A stretch of DNA of 23,151 nt from a virus: IMG/VR virus record IMGVR_UViG_3300049893_000612, positions 1 through 23,151 of that record. One strand, given 5' to 3'. Below, one piece after another: positions 14,747 to 23,151 of the stretch. Position 1 is the first letter of the stretch, and each line of letters begins with the position of its first letter. Under the pieces are notes generated by a model. That model had not been told where the DNA came from and made no database searches. It was given only the letters and a program-made list of their open reading frames with translations. Position numbers and translations under genes: made by a program.

Positions 14747-17490
14747 TGCCTCCAGTGTTTGTAGCCATCGGGATGGTTGTCGCCAAGGCCGCAATGGCGA
14801 TCGGCATCTCCGGCCTTACCGCGACGGCCATTGGTGTGGTTGCGTCCCATGCCATCGTCTACGGCGGCGTGCTGATGGGCTTGGGGAAGCTCTCGCGGGC
14901 GCTCGCCAAGAAGCCCTCGGCAGGTTCTCTAAACTCCGCTCAGGCTCGCCAAATCACGCTCCGCCAGGCCGCCGCGCCACGCGCCTGCATCTATGGCTCG
15001 CAGCTCGTCGGCGGCGTCATCACGTTCGCAAATGTGAACGGCACCACGCTGGACATCGTAATCACAATCTCCGGGCACGAGATCGAGGCCATCGACAACA
15101 TTTACTTCGATGGCGAAGAGGTGGTATTCAGCGGCGGAGCGGCTACCGGCAAATATTCCGGGTACGTGTCGATGGAGCAAAATCTCGGCTCTGATTCGCA
15201 GACGGCGTTTCCGGATCTCATGGCCGCTCTGCCATCGCTTTGGACCAGCGACCACCGCCAGCGCGGATGCGCTGGAGTTCATTTCTCGCTGATCGCCAGC
15301 GACTCGCTGTTTCCGGGCGGCCTTCCGAATATCACCTTCGCCGTGCGCGGGAAAAAAGTTTATGACCCAAGGACTCCCGCGACGGCCTATTCGGCCAACG
15401 CCGCCCTGTGCGCCGCCGACCTTCTCACCGACGACCGCTTCGGATTCGACGCAGACTATGCGACCGAAGTTGAAGATGCCACGCTGATCGCCGCCGCAAA
15501 CACTTGCGGCGAATCGGTCCTGATAGCGACCGGCCCGGACGTTTATGAAGAGCGCTACACCATCAACGGAAAATTCGATTCGGCCGAAGACCCCGGCACA
15601 GTGCTCGAACAGATGGCCGGAGCGATGGCCGGGTATATCGTCTTTAGCGCGGGGAAGTGGCAGATCGTTCCCGGCGCGTTCCGAAGCACGGCAATCACTT
15701 TGACCGACGCCGATATCGTTGCTCCGGCGCGGATCGAAACCAAGCGGTCCCTGCGCGACCTGTTCAACACCGTCAAGGGCACTTACATCGACCCGAATAA
15801 GGGATCGCAGGAAACATCGTTCCCAGAAGTCACCAACTCAACGTATGTGACGGCAGACGGCGGGACCAAAATCTACAAATCGATTTTCCTGCCATTCACC
15901 AATTCCGGCACGATGGCCCAGCGAATCGCCAAAATCGACCTGGAGCGCAACCGCCGCCAGGTGAGCTGCGAGATCACCGCGAACCTGAATCTCTATAACG
16001 CGCAGCCGGGCAATGTGGCCGCGTGGACTCATTCGCGACTGTCATGGTCGTCGAAGACATTTGAAGTCGCTCAAATGGGACTGACTCCGTTCACCGACAG
16101 GTCGGGAGGGACAGCTCTGGCGGTGACTGCCGTGCTGAAAGAAGTCGATGTGAACGTCTATGGATTCGCTGTCGGGGAGTACGGCACCGAAGTCGATCCC
16201 GCCACGCTAAATCTTCCAACAGGAGCCGCCATGTCACCGGAACCCGCAACCGCGCTCACGCTCTCCGCCGGGTTGGGCGGGAACCTGCATGTCAATCCCA
16301 CCGTTCCGGACGGCATCCCCTACACCGGCTTCGATATTGTTTTTCTCGTCGACAACGAGACGGAGCGCACCGGAGCCGCCACGCAGCTCAACGGCTCGAT
16401 TACGAACGTTGCGGCAACCATGACGGTAGATTCCGTCGACGGGCTTCTCGTTGGCGAAGCGGTGAATATCGAGCGCGAGATCGTCGTTATCACCGGGCCG
16501 GGAACGATGGGGGAAACGCCCAGCGGCCTCACGCTCGACATCTCCCGCGCGCAGTACGGCTCGTCCGCCGCCGCCCATGCCGATAACACAAAGCTCTACG
16601 TCCTGCGCGGAACCGAAACGTTCCATTACGACTATCCCGCCGGGTTCGTAGCGGCGCAGCCGGTCTCGGGCGGAAACAAGTTCCTCTATGGCGAACTGTG
16701 GCCTTTCCGGCGGATGCGCATCCTCTACGCCCGGATCGTCATGTACGCTGGCGGCGTGGCCTCGGGCATCTTCGAGAAGTCCTTCGCCGACGCGCTCGGA
16801 ACTTACGAGCCGAACGTTTCCGGCACGCTCTGCGGACTGCGCACGGCGCGCGGCGATAATTCAAGCCTATCGATCGAAGGCGCGGTCGAAGTGGGCGCCG
16901 AGCAGTCGGAAGCGGTAGCGATCCCGCCAAACACTTCGCTCGGGCCGGTCTATGTGACCGTCGAAGAAGCGCCCGAGGGGCAGGACATCGTGGGCGTGCT
17001 GCAAATCGACGACCCTTCCGACCCCACCGGCTTCAGCGACTACAGCGCGCCGTTCACGATTCCCGCCGGGCAATACGGCAGCGGAACGTTCTTCAGCGGT
17101 GCCGAGGTCGGCAATGTTGGCGGCCGCCAGTTTATCGCGAAGATCACGCAGCGGGGAACGGTTTCAGCCGGATACTCGCGGTCGGGAGTGATGTCTGGTT
17201 GGGCACTGTCCGCACTGGGAAGCGGTTATCAGGTTGGCGACGTCCTGACGGCCACGGCCGCCGGAACGACTCACCCGCAATTCATCGTCGCCCTGGTGGA
17301 CTTTGTGGGTCAGATTCTAGCCGCGTTCCCCGTCGAACTCGGCGAAGGCTGCTCGGTCGCGAGCTCGATCGCGCTCACCGGAGGAAGCGGAACGGGGGCG
17401 CAGATTGACATACTCTCCATCGCCTCGGTCACCGTGGGCGCGGGCGAGCCGAAGCCGGGAAAAGAGTTGACCGTTCATCTGCCTTACTAG
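14746..17490 (+). CDS. Central tail tip / host specificity protein, J-like
   Basis: At 914 residues this should be the trimeric central tip protein (lambda gpJ, GTA gp15). Residues 3-47 are hydrophobic and Gly/Ala-rich, unlike a soluble domain, perhaps a membrane-active or tube-lumen segment. Then RQAAAPRACIYGSQLVGGVITF and ...EIEAIDNIYFDGEEV follow the pattern of J-type proteins, and the middle part contains VLEQMAGAMAGYIVFSAGKWQIVPG and RDLFNTVKGTYIDP, standard hub segments. The C-terminal GSGYQVGDVLTATAAG domain resembles a small beta domain of phage tail fibres. ATG 14746 has GGAGGG seven bases upstream; the frame is open further back but overlaps the peptidase gene. Confidence 0.9.
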   Translation: MPPVFVAIGMVVAKAAMAIGISGLTATAIGVVASHAIVYGGVLMGLGKLSRALAKKPSAGSLNSAQARQITLRQAAAPRACIYGSQLVGGVITFANVNGTTLDIVITISGHEIEAIDNIYFDGEEVVFSGGAATGKYSGYVSMEQNLGSDSQTAFPDLMAALPSLWTSDHRQRGCAGVHFSLIASDSLFPGGLPNITFAVRGKKVYDPRTPATAYSANAALCAADLLTDDRFGFDADYATEVEDATLIAAANTCGESVLIATGPDVYEERYTINGKFDSAEDPGTVLEQMAGAMAGYIVFSAGKWQIVPGAFRSTAITLTDADIVAPARIETKRSLRDLFNTVKGTYIDPNKGSQETSFPEVTNSTYVTADGGTKIYKSIFLPFTNSGTMAQRIAKIDLERNRRQVSCEITANLNLYNAQPGNVAAWTHSRLSWSSKTFEVAQMGLTPFTDRSGGTALAVTAVLKEVDVNVYGFAVGEYGTEVDPATLNLPTGAAMSPEPATALTLSAGLGGNLHVNPTVPDGIPYTGFDIVFLVDNETERTGAATQLNGSITNVAATMTVDSVDGLLVGEAVNIEREIVVITGPGTMGETPSGLTLDISRAQYGSSAAAHADNTKLYVLRGTETFHYDYPAGFVAAQPVSGGNKFLYGELWPFRRMRILYARIVMYAGGVASGIFEKSFADALGTYEPNVSGTLCGLRTARGDNSSLSIEGAVEVGAEQSEAVAIPPNTSLGPVYVTVEEAPEGQDIVGVLQIDDPSDPTGFSDYSAPFTIPAGQYGSGTFFSGAEVGNVGGRQFIAKITQRGTVSAGYSRSGVMSGWALSALGSGYQVGDVLTATAAGTTHPQFIVALVDFVGQILAAFPVELGEGCSVASSIALTGGSGTGAQIDILSIASVTVGAGEPKPGKELTVHLPY

Positions 17491-17493
17491 ATC

Positions 17494-20412
17494 ATGCCGA
17501 GCGCTATCACAACCCGCCGCCGCGATAGGGCTTTCCGAAGCCTCGACCGGACTTTGTACGCCGACTCCATGATCGGCTCGACGATATGGGACCGTCTCGA
17601 CAACGCGCTCGGAGAGGCCGCAACCGGCTCGCGCTGGGATGCGGTATCCGCGCGTGGCTTTGGCGAAGTGGTTCCAATCTCCGGTGCGCTTGATGTTGGC
17701 GATACCGATAAGCCGGTTTGCCTTCAATTCAACCGGCAGATTGTAACGCTTAACGGAAAGCTCACCGTAGGCGCAGGTTCATCGATTGTCGGTTTGCCGT
17801 TTTCCGGGAAAGACCCCGGCGATACGGCCTATTACGGAGGCTCCCTTTTTCTCCCCGCATCGGGTTCTAACCTCGCCGCAATGATAGAACTCGCTGGACA
17901 TACAGCACTGCTCGACCACCTTACGGTATCGGGCGATTGTATTTCTGGAATCTGTTCGGTCAGCGGAACGACTATCACGAGAACAAACACGGTGGGAACC
18001 GGATTGAACTTCCCGGAGGATTGGACTACCGGACGCCCAATCGTGATCGACGGAAACTCTACCACCATCGTAACGGATGCTTCCGACTCGCCCACTCAAC
18101 GCACGATTGCCGACAACCTTGGCACTCTAAATAACGTGATTTACTACTCTACGCTCAACCCGACGGCTGGGGCGCTGGTGAAGATATCCGCGAGATGGTG
18201 CAGGATATCTCACGTCACCGCCAAGCTTGCCCGAACAAACTGCTTCGAAAACATCTCGACTAGCAATTCCAACGACGCGGCGGCTCCCGTCGCAGAGCAT
18301 TGCCACGCAGCCTTTTCGTTTGGGCATGGTTGGCACGGAGAGAGATCGACCGATCCAGCGTTTACGAAACATTTCATGGCTGAGAATTGCGGCTACAGCG
18401 GCATCTATCTCGAAGACTGTCCCGGCGCGCGCGTTGATAGCACTACCGATTCATCGAGCAACGGCTGGCGAACGACGGATGCCGATTCGCTGGACGGAAG
18501 CGGACTATTCGGGACGGTTAGCGGTACGAGTTGGGGAATGACCGGGTGCGACATCAAGGGCCAGTATCGCAACAATAAAAAGCATGAATGCGTGATCGTT
18601 GGCAAGGGATCAGGCGGCGCCTTCCGGGTTGGGCACTCGAATAATTTCGACGTGATAGTGGCGACGGATAATGGCGATTGGAACCAAAAATCGGCGGGCG
18701 TTTACTATGGCGTTTATCTGTTGAACTCCGCCGACAACGATGTTCGCGCACGCGGCTCAGCAATGCACGGCGATCTTTCGGTTACATATCCGTCGAGTTA
18801 TAAATCGCTGATTGGTGAAGAGGATACAATCGGCAGCTTCGCGGGGTCGTCCCGATTGGAGCCGACAGGCATGAGCGGCCCGAACGGCCCTTGCTGGTCG
18901 GTAAGCGTTTCGGGAACGACAGTCACGCGGCAACAGGGCATCGACTTCTATTCCGGGATGGCCGGGAAGAAAGTTCAGATCAACGGGAATCTGCGAACGG
19001 TAGATTCGTACACGGACACGGATCACGTCGAACTCACGGCGTCCGTGGCTTTCGCTGGAAACAAGATCATGTATTTCGACGATCAGGCGGCGTATCTTTT
19101 CACGGCGCTTGATACGAGCCCTATTATTGGCGGTATTGACGGCGTATCAGGGTTCGCGCGCATGAGAAATACATTCCGGCGATACGTCGATGCGAACGTC
19201 GGAGAAGCTGAGTTATGGCAGGGACCGGACGGCGCATTTTCTCCGCACCATTTTCTAGGCTCGAACTCGGTGTTCTACAATATCGGATTTCCGGGAACGA
19301 ACATCATCTCGATGCAACCATATTCCGGCGAAGAACTGCTCAACCTTGGACGGTATCAAGCGCTCGTTGGGGATAGCCGGTATTTGACGTTCGGCGCGAA
19401 GGCTCACCAGCGATTCAGCGCCGCGAATCTCGCGCTTGCCGCTGGAGTCGTTAGCAATAACGTGCCGTGGCCGGGGGGCTCGAATTATGTGACGGCAAAG
19501 CCCACCGGAACCGTGGACACAAGTGGGACGGCGGTTACATGGGTATCGGGCGATCCGTTCGTCGCCGACGGGACTTGGAGCGGGAAGAGCATCGTCATCA
19601 ACGGCTCGACCTACACCATTTCTTCGGTTGGAAGTTCGACCTCCATGACGCTCACTACTTCGGCTGGAACGCAATCCGGCGTGACGTTCACGGTTGGCTC
19701 CGGCGCTTACGGCATCACCGGAATCTCCGGTGGCGCGGATGGCGCGCTCATCATCATTCAGGAATCGATTGGCGAAGTATTCACCATCTACCACAACAGC
19801 GGAAGCTCGTCATCGGGAAACAAGCTCGACACCGTTGGACGCGGCGACATTGCGCTCCCGGCATACGGAATCTTCGCGCTGCTTCGCAATTCGGGCGGAG
19901 GAACATGGCGGGTTATCTATTCGTCCGCCGACATTTCTGGAGGCTCGTTCCTTCCACTCTCCGGCGGAACGCTCTCCGGCGCGCTAACGGTTGGAGGCGC
20001 TCTAACCGTGAATGCGAATAGCATATTCCACGCGAGTGCGGTATCGTTAGACATTTGGAATTCTGGCGGGACGGCTGACTATCGGCGATTCAGGTTGGCG
20101 ACCGGCGCGTCCGGCTCGGCGGACTTTTTGGCGCTCCAACTTTTGCAGGACGATGGCGATTATGTCGCTGACCTAGCAACGTTCACATACGACAATTCAC
20201 TGGCGAAAGCGATCATTACGAACGCTCGTTTCGCAGGGTCAAAATTCTATAACGATCCGGCTGGGACGGGAGCCAACGAAGTCAGCATCGGGGGGATATA
20301 TACTACCAGCGCCAGCGACGGCGGGGTGCATACCGTTCCGGCCAAGGTGCTAGTTTACATCAAGTGCGACGTGAGCGGGACGGCTGGACGGATTCCGGTG
20401 TTCGCGGTTTAA
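17494..20412 (+). CDS. Tailspike-like receptor-binding protein with beta-helix
   Basis: The 972-residue protein follows the tip gene by three bases. Residues about 75-450 have short repeating strands with stacked N, S, C and G turns (for instance HLTVSGDC, CRISHVTAKLARTNCFENIST, HFMAENCGYSGIYLEDCPGARV), which suggests a right-handed beta-helix of the pectate-lyase/tailspike type that binds or cuts host surface sugars. No catalytic residues can be named. A small beta domain appears three times (about residues 155-220, 470-529, 673-734). A C-terminal part with GGTLSGALTVGGALTV (824-839) is typical for phage fibres. The N-terminus is basic and probably docks to the tail. Confidence 0.82.
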   Translation: MPSAITTRRRDRAFRSLDRTLYADSMIGSTIWDRLDNALGEAATGSRWDAVSARGFGEVVPISGALDVGDTDKPVCLQFNRQIVTLNGKLTVGAGSSIVGLPFSGKDPGDTAYYGGSLFLPASGSNLAAMIELAGHTALLDHLTVSGDCISGICSVSGTTITRTNTVGTGLNFPEDWTTGRPIVIDGNSTTIVTDASDSPTQRTIADNLGTLNNVIYYSTLNPTAGALVKISARWCRISHVTAKLARTNCFENISTSNSNDAAAPVAEHCHAAFSFGHGWHGERSTDPAFTKHFMAENCGYSGIYLEDCPGARVDSTTDSSSNGWRTTDADSLDGSGLFGTVSGTSWGMTGCDIKGQYRNNKKHECVIVGKGSGGAFRVGHSNNFDVIVATDNGDWNQKSAGVYYGVYLLNSADNDVRARGSAMHGDLSVTYPSSYKSLIGEEDTIGSFAGSSRLEPTGMSGPNGPCWSVSVSGTTVTRQQGIDFYSGMAGKKVQINGNLRTVDSYTDTDHVELTASVAFAGNKIMYFDDQAAYLFTALDTSPIIGGIDGVSGFARMRNTFRRYVDANVGEAELWQGPDGAFSPHHFLGSNSVFYNIGFPGTNIISMQPYSGEELLNLGRYQALVGDSRYLTFGAKAHQRFSAANLALAAGVVSNNVPWPGGSNYVTAKPTGTVDTSGTAVTWVSGDPFVADGTWSGKSIVINGSTYTISSVGSSTSMTLTTSAGTQSGVTFTVGSGAYGITGISGGADGALIIIQESIGEVFTIYHNSGSSSSGNKLDTVGRGDIALPAYGIFALLRNSGGGTWRVIYSSADISGGSFLPLSGGTLSGALTVGGALTVNANSIFHASAVSLDIWNSGGTADYRRFRLATGASGSADFLALQLLQDDGDYVADLATFTYDNSLAKAIITNARFAGSKFYNDPAGTGANEVSIGGIYTTSASDGGVHTVPAKVLVYIKCDVSGTAGRIPVFAV
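17956..18153 (+). repeat. Small beta domain, copy 1 in the tailspike gene
   Basis: Residues about 155-220: SVSGTTITRTN, then GRPIVIDGNSTTIVTDASD and a closing NNVIYY. It shares the pattern SGTxVT-(x)-G(K/R)xIxIxGxxxTI with two later copies at 18901-19080 and 19510-19695. Similarity is in the protein, not obvious in the DNA. Confidence 0.6.
18901..19080 (+). repeat. Small beta domain, copy 2 in the tailspike gene
   Basis: Residues about 470-529: VSVSGTTVTRQQGIDFYSGM, then GKKVQINGNLRTVDSYTDTD and HVELTASVAFAGNKIMYF. It aligns with copies 1 and 3 in order and spacing. It follows the predicted beta-helix. Confidence 0.6.
19510..19695 (+). repeat. Small beta domain, copy 3 in the tailspike gene
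   Basis: Residues about 673-734: TVDTSGTAVTWVSGDPFVAD, then GKSIVINGSTYTISSVGSST and MTLTTSAGTQSGVTFTV. It is the most complete copy and resembles a domain often met in phage fibre proteins. Confidence 0.6.
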
Positions 20413-20420
20413 GGAGTGCG

Positions 20421-20708
20421 ATGAAAGCGAAGATTAAAACCAAACGCGTGAAGCCATCGCCAAAGACCGCACCGCCGCCGCGCCTATCGCTCACCGCAGA
20501 AGAGCGCGCCATGTTGCAAGACCTAAAGATTCAGGTGCTCACCGTGCGAAACAAGATACTCGAATTACAACGCGAATCGCAGCGACTCGAACTTCTGTTG
20601 ATGCAGAAGGTCGATTCACTCGCCGCGGCGAAGAATTGCTATTTGAACATCGAAACGCTGGAACTCACTCCAAGGATGGGAGAGAAGCCTTTTGGGGAGA
20701 AGCCATGA
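20421..20708 (+). CDS. Small coiled-coil protein between two fibre genes
   Basis: This 95-residue protein has a basic N-terminus ([14 protein letters not shown]), a Pro-rich hinge (16-20) and then a clear coiled coil: [21 protein letters not shown] and [20 protein letters not shown], with leucine at heptad positions (about 23-70). I chose ATG 20421 because AAGGAG (20411-20416), which overlaps the previous stop, lies four bases upstream; a longer in-frame start lies within the tailspike gene and is unlikely. Its stop overlaps the next start (ATGA). It may be a fibre chaperone or a trimerising linker; no family is recognised. Confidence 0.72.
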   Translation: MKAKIKTKRVKPSPKTAPPPRLSLTAEERAMLQDLKIQVLTVRNKILELQRESQRLELLLMQKVDSLAAAKNCYLNIETLELTPRMGEKPFGEKP

Positions 20709-23151
20709 CGCGATTGCATAAGCTGCTGGCAATTATCGCGTTCGCCGCGCCGATCAGTTTGCGCGCGCAAACGCTGGTCACGATCTCCGGCCCGGTGAAG
20801 GACGCCGCCGGAAACAACGTCACCGGCTCGGTCACCTGCACCTGGCCTGCGTTCACCGCCATCGGCGGGTACACCGTCATCGGCGGATCGGTGACTCGCA
20901 CGATCACCGCCGGAGCGTTCTCGACCGCTTTAGAGCTTTTCGCCAACGTGGGCGCGACACCCAGCGGCACATCTTACACCTGCCGCTATACCACCGCCAT
21001 TGGCAACAGCACGGAGTCATGGGTGATCGACCCTGCGGTATCTCCCACAGGCGGCCCTTACACCGTGGCTCAGGTGCGTGTGCTTAACGCGCCCGTCCCG
21101 GCTATTCTCCCGAACCCGCCGCCTTCAGCGAATCCTTCCGCCGAAGCACTCATCGCAATCTCGGATACGGTTTACAACGCAGACGGAACAACGCCCAGCG
21201 GGCGGATTGTAATCACGAATCAGGCATTCACTCCGGCGCATGGTGAGACGGTGCTGGCCGCGTCGAAGACAGTAAACTTCGCTGACGGAGTGGTGAGTTT
21301 CTCGCTCGCTCCGAACGTTGGCAGCTTCCCGGACGGAACGAGTTATCACGCCGTCTATACGCTGAATAACGGGCGCACATATTCGGAAGATTGGGTAGTC
21401 GGATCGGCGGGACCGAAGACTATCGCGCAAATCCGCGTGGGCACCGTGGCGAATCCGGTGACGACGGTGAACGCCTCGCAAATTTTCGGCGCTACACCTG
21501 GCGTTTGCCAAGAAGGCGGCCCGGCGGGAAACATTCAGGATGCGGCATCGGGTCTGGCGTGCGGATCTGGCGGAAGTTCAATCGGCCCAGGCACGCAGAA
21601 CACCCTCGCAAAGTTCGACGCCACGACGACGAACGTGGTGGACGCCGCGAGTTATGCCGACGATCCAAGCACGGGGCCAACCATCGCGGCTCCAACCGAT
21701 AAGCCAGTGACGATTACCGGGGGAGACGGCAGCCCATCGAATGACGGGAACGATGTTGTTATCCGCAGCGGATTGGCCGATGCCGGAGGCGCGGGCGGTG
21801 GGTTGCGATCCAGTGTTAGCGTTACCGGGCCGTGGGCGGATGGCGACGGCGGAAGTGTGAGTCTCGTTGCCGGAGATGCGAGTGGATCGGATGCCGATGG
21901 TGGAGACGTAACGGCCGTTGCCGGTGCTGCTGCCGGGCCGGGAACGGCTGGGAATATTTATTTCGAAACTAAAGGCGGGAATATCACTCTGATAGATTCC
22001 GTTCATGGGGCGTCGTTTGGAACCAATGCGGTTGGCGGAGTCGATCTTAACGCGGCAACAGGACAGGCAGTTAGTATCTTTAGCGTTGGCGGAAGTGGGT
22101 CTCTCGAATTCAATACATCCAATCTCACAGCCACGCAACGCATCGCAGTTCCCGATACTTCTGGTGTTTCCGACATATTCTGTTTTCAAACTCTCGCGAA
22201 TTGCGGTTCCGGCGGTGCTACTGGATCTACCGGCCCGACTGGGGCAACGGGTCCAAGCGGCGCTGACGGTGCGGCAGGAGCGACGGGGGCTACAGGTGCC
22301 ACGGGCACGGGGGCTACGGGCGCAACTGGTCCTACGGGGCCGACTGGAAACAATGGCTCGAACGGAAGCGATGGTGCTACTGGCCCTACCGGCCCAACTG
22401 GCGCAACCGGAGCAACCGGGACCGGAGCAACCGGCCCTACCGGACCAAGCGGGGCTGACGGAAGCAACGGCGCAACGGGACCGACAGGGCCAACGGGATC
22501 GGCTGGGGCCGCGCCAGGTTCCGACACTCAGGTGATTTACAACGGCAGCGCGGCCTTCGCGGCGTCGCCAAATCTTACTTGGGTATCACCCGCTCTGACC
22601 ATCGGAGTCGCCACCAGCACCACGGGCCAGTTGAAGATGACCGGGGCAACTAGCGGGACGGTAACGCTTACCCCACAGGCTACCGCTGGGACTCCGACGC
22701 TGACCTTTCCAAACGCTTCCGGCACGTTCGGCGTGACCGCCACTTCGCCCGTTACGCTCAGTTCGACAACCGGGGATATTGGGTGCGCGACGTGCGCGGT
22801 GACCGGAACGACGCTAACGGCTGGGGCTGGACTCAGCGGCGGCGGCGATCTTTCCGCGAATCGAACCTTCGCCACAGCTTCAAACGAGGCTGACTTTATC
22901 CTCAACGGCGCGCTTACTTGCGGGGCCTCCACTCAAGGAAAAATGCAGGTCCATACCACGCCGCTTCAATACTGCGACAACGCGGCCACTCCCGCGCTGC
23001 AATATGCCGCTTACGGGGATTCGACCGGAAAGGCAACGTTGGGGGATTCGGCCACTGCGTTCTTTGGTGCGGGAGCTATCGAGGCCGCGCGCGGCGGTAC
23101 GGGACTAGACACCAGCGGGTCAACAGGCGTGCTCCGCGTGAACGCCGGAAC
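20705..23151 (+). CDS. Collagen-like fibre protein with signal peptide, 3' end cut by window
   Basis: The frame stays open from ATG 20705 to the window end (815 full codons), so the C-terminus is missing. The N-terminus reads as a Sec signal peptide: basic MTRLHK, hydrophobic [13 protein letters not shown], then R-A-Q (cleavage probable after A21). Two tandem Ig-like domains follow (about 23-126 and 148-246). A middle Gly/Ser/Thr/Asp-rich region resembles phage fibre shafts ([17 protein letters not shown]). Residues 504-603 are Gly-X-Y collagen-like repeats. After them come fibre segments such as [20 protein letters not shown] and [21 protein letters not shown]. The ten visible cysteines occur in pairs. 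It should form a trimeric fibre or an exported surface protein. Confidence 0.85.
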   Translation, partial: MTRLHKLLAIIAFAAPISLRAQTLVTISGPVKDAAGNNVTGSVTCTWPAFTAIGGYTVIGGSVTRTITAGAFSTALELFANVGATPSGTSYTCRYTTAIGNSTESWVIDPAVSPTGGPYTVAQVRVLNAPVPAILPNPPPSANPSAEALIAISDTVYNADGTTPSGRIVITNQAFTPAHGETVLAASKTVNFADGVVSFSLAPNVGSFPDGTSYHAVYTLNNGRTYSEDWVVGSAGPKTIAQIRVGTVANPVTTVNASQIFGATPGVCQEGGPAGNIQDAASGLACGSGGSSIGPGTQNTLAKFDATTTNVVDAASYADDPSTGPTIAAPTDKPVTITGGDGSPSNDGNDVVIRSGLADAGGAGGGLRSSVSVTGPWADGDGGSVSLVAGDASGSDADGGDVTAVAGAAAGPGTAGNIYFETKGGNITLIDSVHGASFGTNAVGGVDLNAATGQAVSIFSVGGSGSLEFNTSNLTATQRIAVPDTSGVSDIFCFQTLANCGSGGATGSTGPTGATGPSGADGAAGATGATGATGTGATGATGPTGPTGNNGSNGSDGATGPTGPTGATGATGTGATGPTGPSGADGSNGATGPTGPTGSAGAAPGSDTQVIYNGSAAFAASPNLTWVSPALTIGVATSTTGQLKMTGATSGTVTLTPQATAGTPTLTFPNASGTFGVTATSPVTLSSTTGDIGCATCAVTGTTLTAGAGLSGGGDLSANRTFATASNEADFILNGALTCGASTQGKMQVHTTPLQYCDNAATPALQYAAYGDSTGKATLGDSATAFFGAGAIEAARGGTGLDTSGSTGVLRVNAG
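20771..21442 (+). repeat. Tandem duplicated Ig-like domain in the collagen-like protein
   Basis: Residues about 23-126 and 148-246 of the fibre protein align from end to end: [12 protein letters not shown] with [12 protein letters not shown], then [17 protein letters not shown] with [24 protein letters not shown] with EDWVVGS and TVAQVRV with TIAQIRV. Copy 1 has two cysteines (C45, C93) that copy 2 lacks. A Pro-rich linker (129-144) separates them. The DNA has diverged, so the duplication is old. Confidence 0.75.
22214..22513 (+). repeat. Collagen-like Gly-X-Y repeat tract
   Basis: Thirty-two Gly-X-Y triplets (residues 504-603), mostly GAT and GPT. They form blocks of 10, 12 and 10 triplets separated by two identical two-residue breaks (Gly-Thr at 534-535 and 572-573). 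Ten prolines are present, all at the X position, and threonine dominates the Y position. Similar triplet orders on both sides of the breaks point to an internal duplication. Such tracts form triple helices in phage fibres and bacterial surface proteins. Confidence 0.92.

Noticed and set aside
22214-22513. CRISPR array or DNA-level satellite in the repetitive tract
   Set aside because: Repeats have triplet-codon period with varied wobble bases and no spacer structure; selection is clearly at the protein level.
22186-22527. Minus-strand frame with Pro-Val-Gly/Pro-Val-Ala repeats looking like a second collagen or elastin
   Set aside because: It is the exact antisense of the Gly-X-Y tract; Gly/Thr/Pro codons read backwards give Pro/Val/Ala. 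No promoter or start context.

Overview
The window is one uninterrupted, all-plus-strand late gene block of a tailed bacteriophage or prophage with a long non-contractile tail (siphovirus-like). It has a HK97-type head. No integrase, repressor, lysis, replication, tRNA or bacterial housekeeping gene is visible, so free phage and prophage cannot be told apart. The DNA is GC-rich with compact, often overlapping genes. The host is uncertain. The only clue is a Sec-type signal peptide ending in R-A-Q on the last gene, a style common in Acidobacteria and some Gram-negative phyla; this is weak evidence.

Layout: (1) 27-4773, packaging and prohead: small terminase, large terminase, portal, prohead protease. 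(2) 4774-4983, a 210-base non-coding stretch with a promoter-like -35 box, three predicted RNA hairpins, a terminator-like hairpin and pairings that could hide the next ribosome binding site. (3) 4984-7971, major capsid protein and four small genes, two or three of them likely head-surface proteins, with strong hairpins between the first ones. (4) 7972-10150, connector and tail tube: adaptor, stopper, gp10-like neck protein, tail terminator, tail tube. (5) 10141-11298, a 2OG-Fe(II) oxygenase gene inserted between the tube gene and the tail assembly chaperone pair; the pair carries a CCCTTTA slippery heptamer for -1 frameshifting. (6) 11299-17490, tape measure (short, 605 aa), distal tail protein, hub, NlpC/P60-like protein and a large J-like tip protein. 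(7) 17494-23151, host-contact genes: a 972-aa beta-helix tailspike-like protein, a 95-aa coiled-coil protein, and a large open-ended collagen-like fibre gene with a signal peptide, cut by the window end.

The order portal-protease-capsid-adaptor-stopper-terminator-tube-chaperone-tape-distal tail-hub-peptidase-tip matches lambda/HK97-like siphophages and the gene transfer agent of Rhodobacter capsulatus. The most unusual points are the oxygenase translationally interleaved with tail genes in a genome that also encodes a collagen-like protein, the signal peptide and paired cysteines of that protein, and the structured leader in front of the capsid gene.
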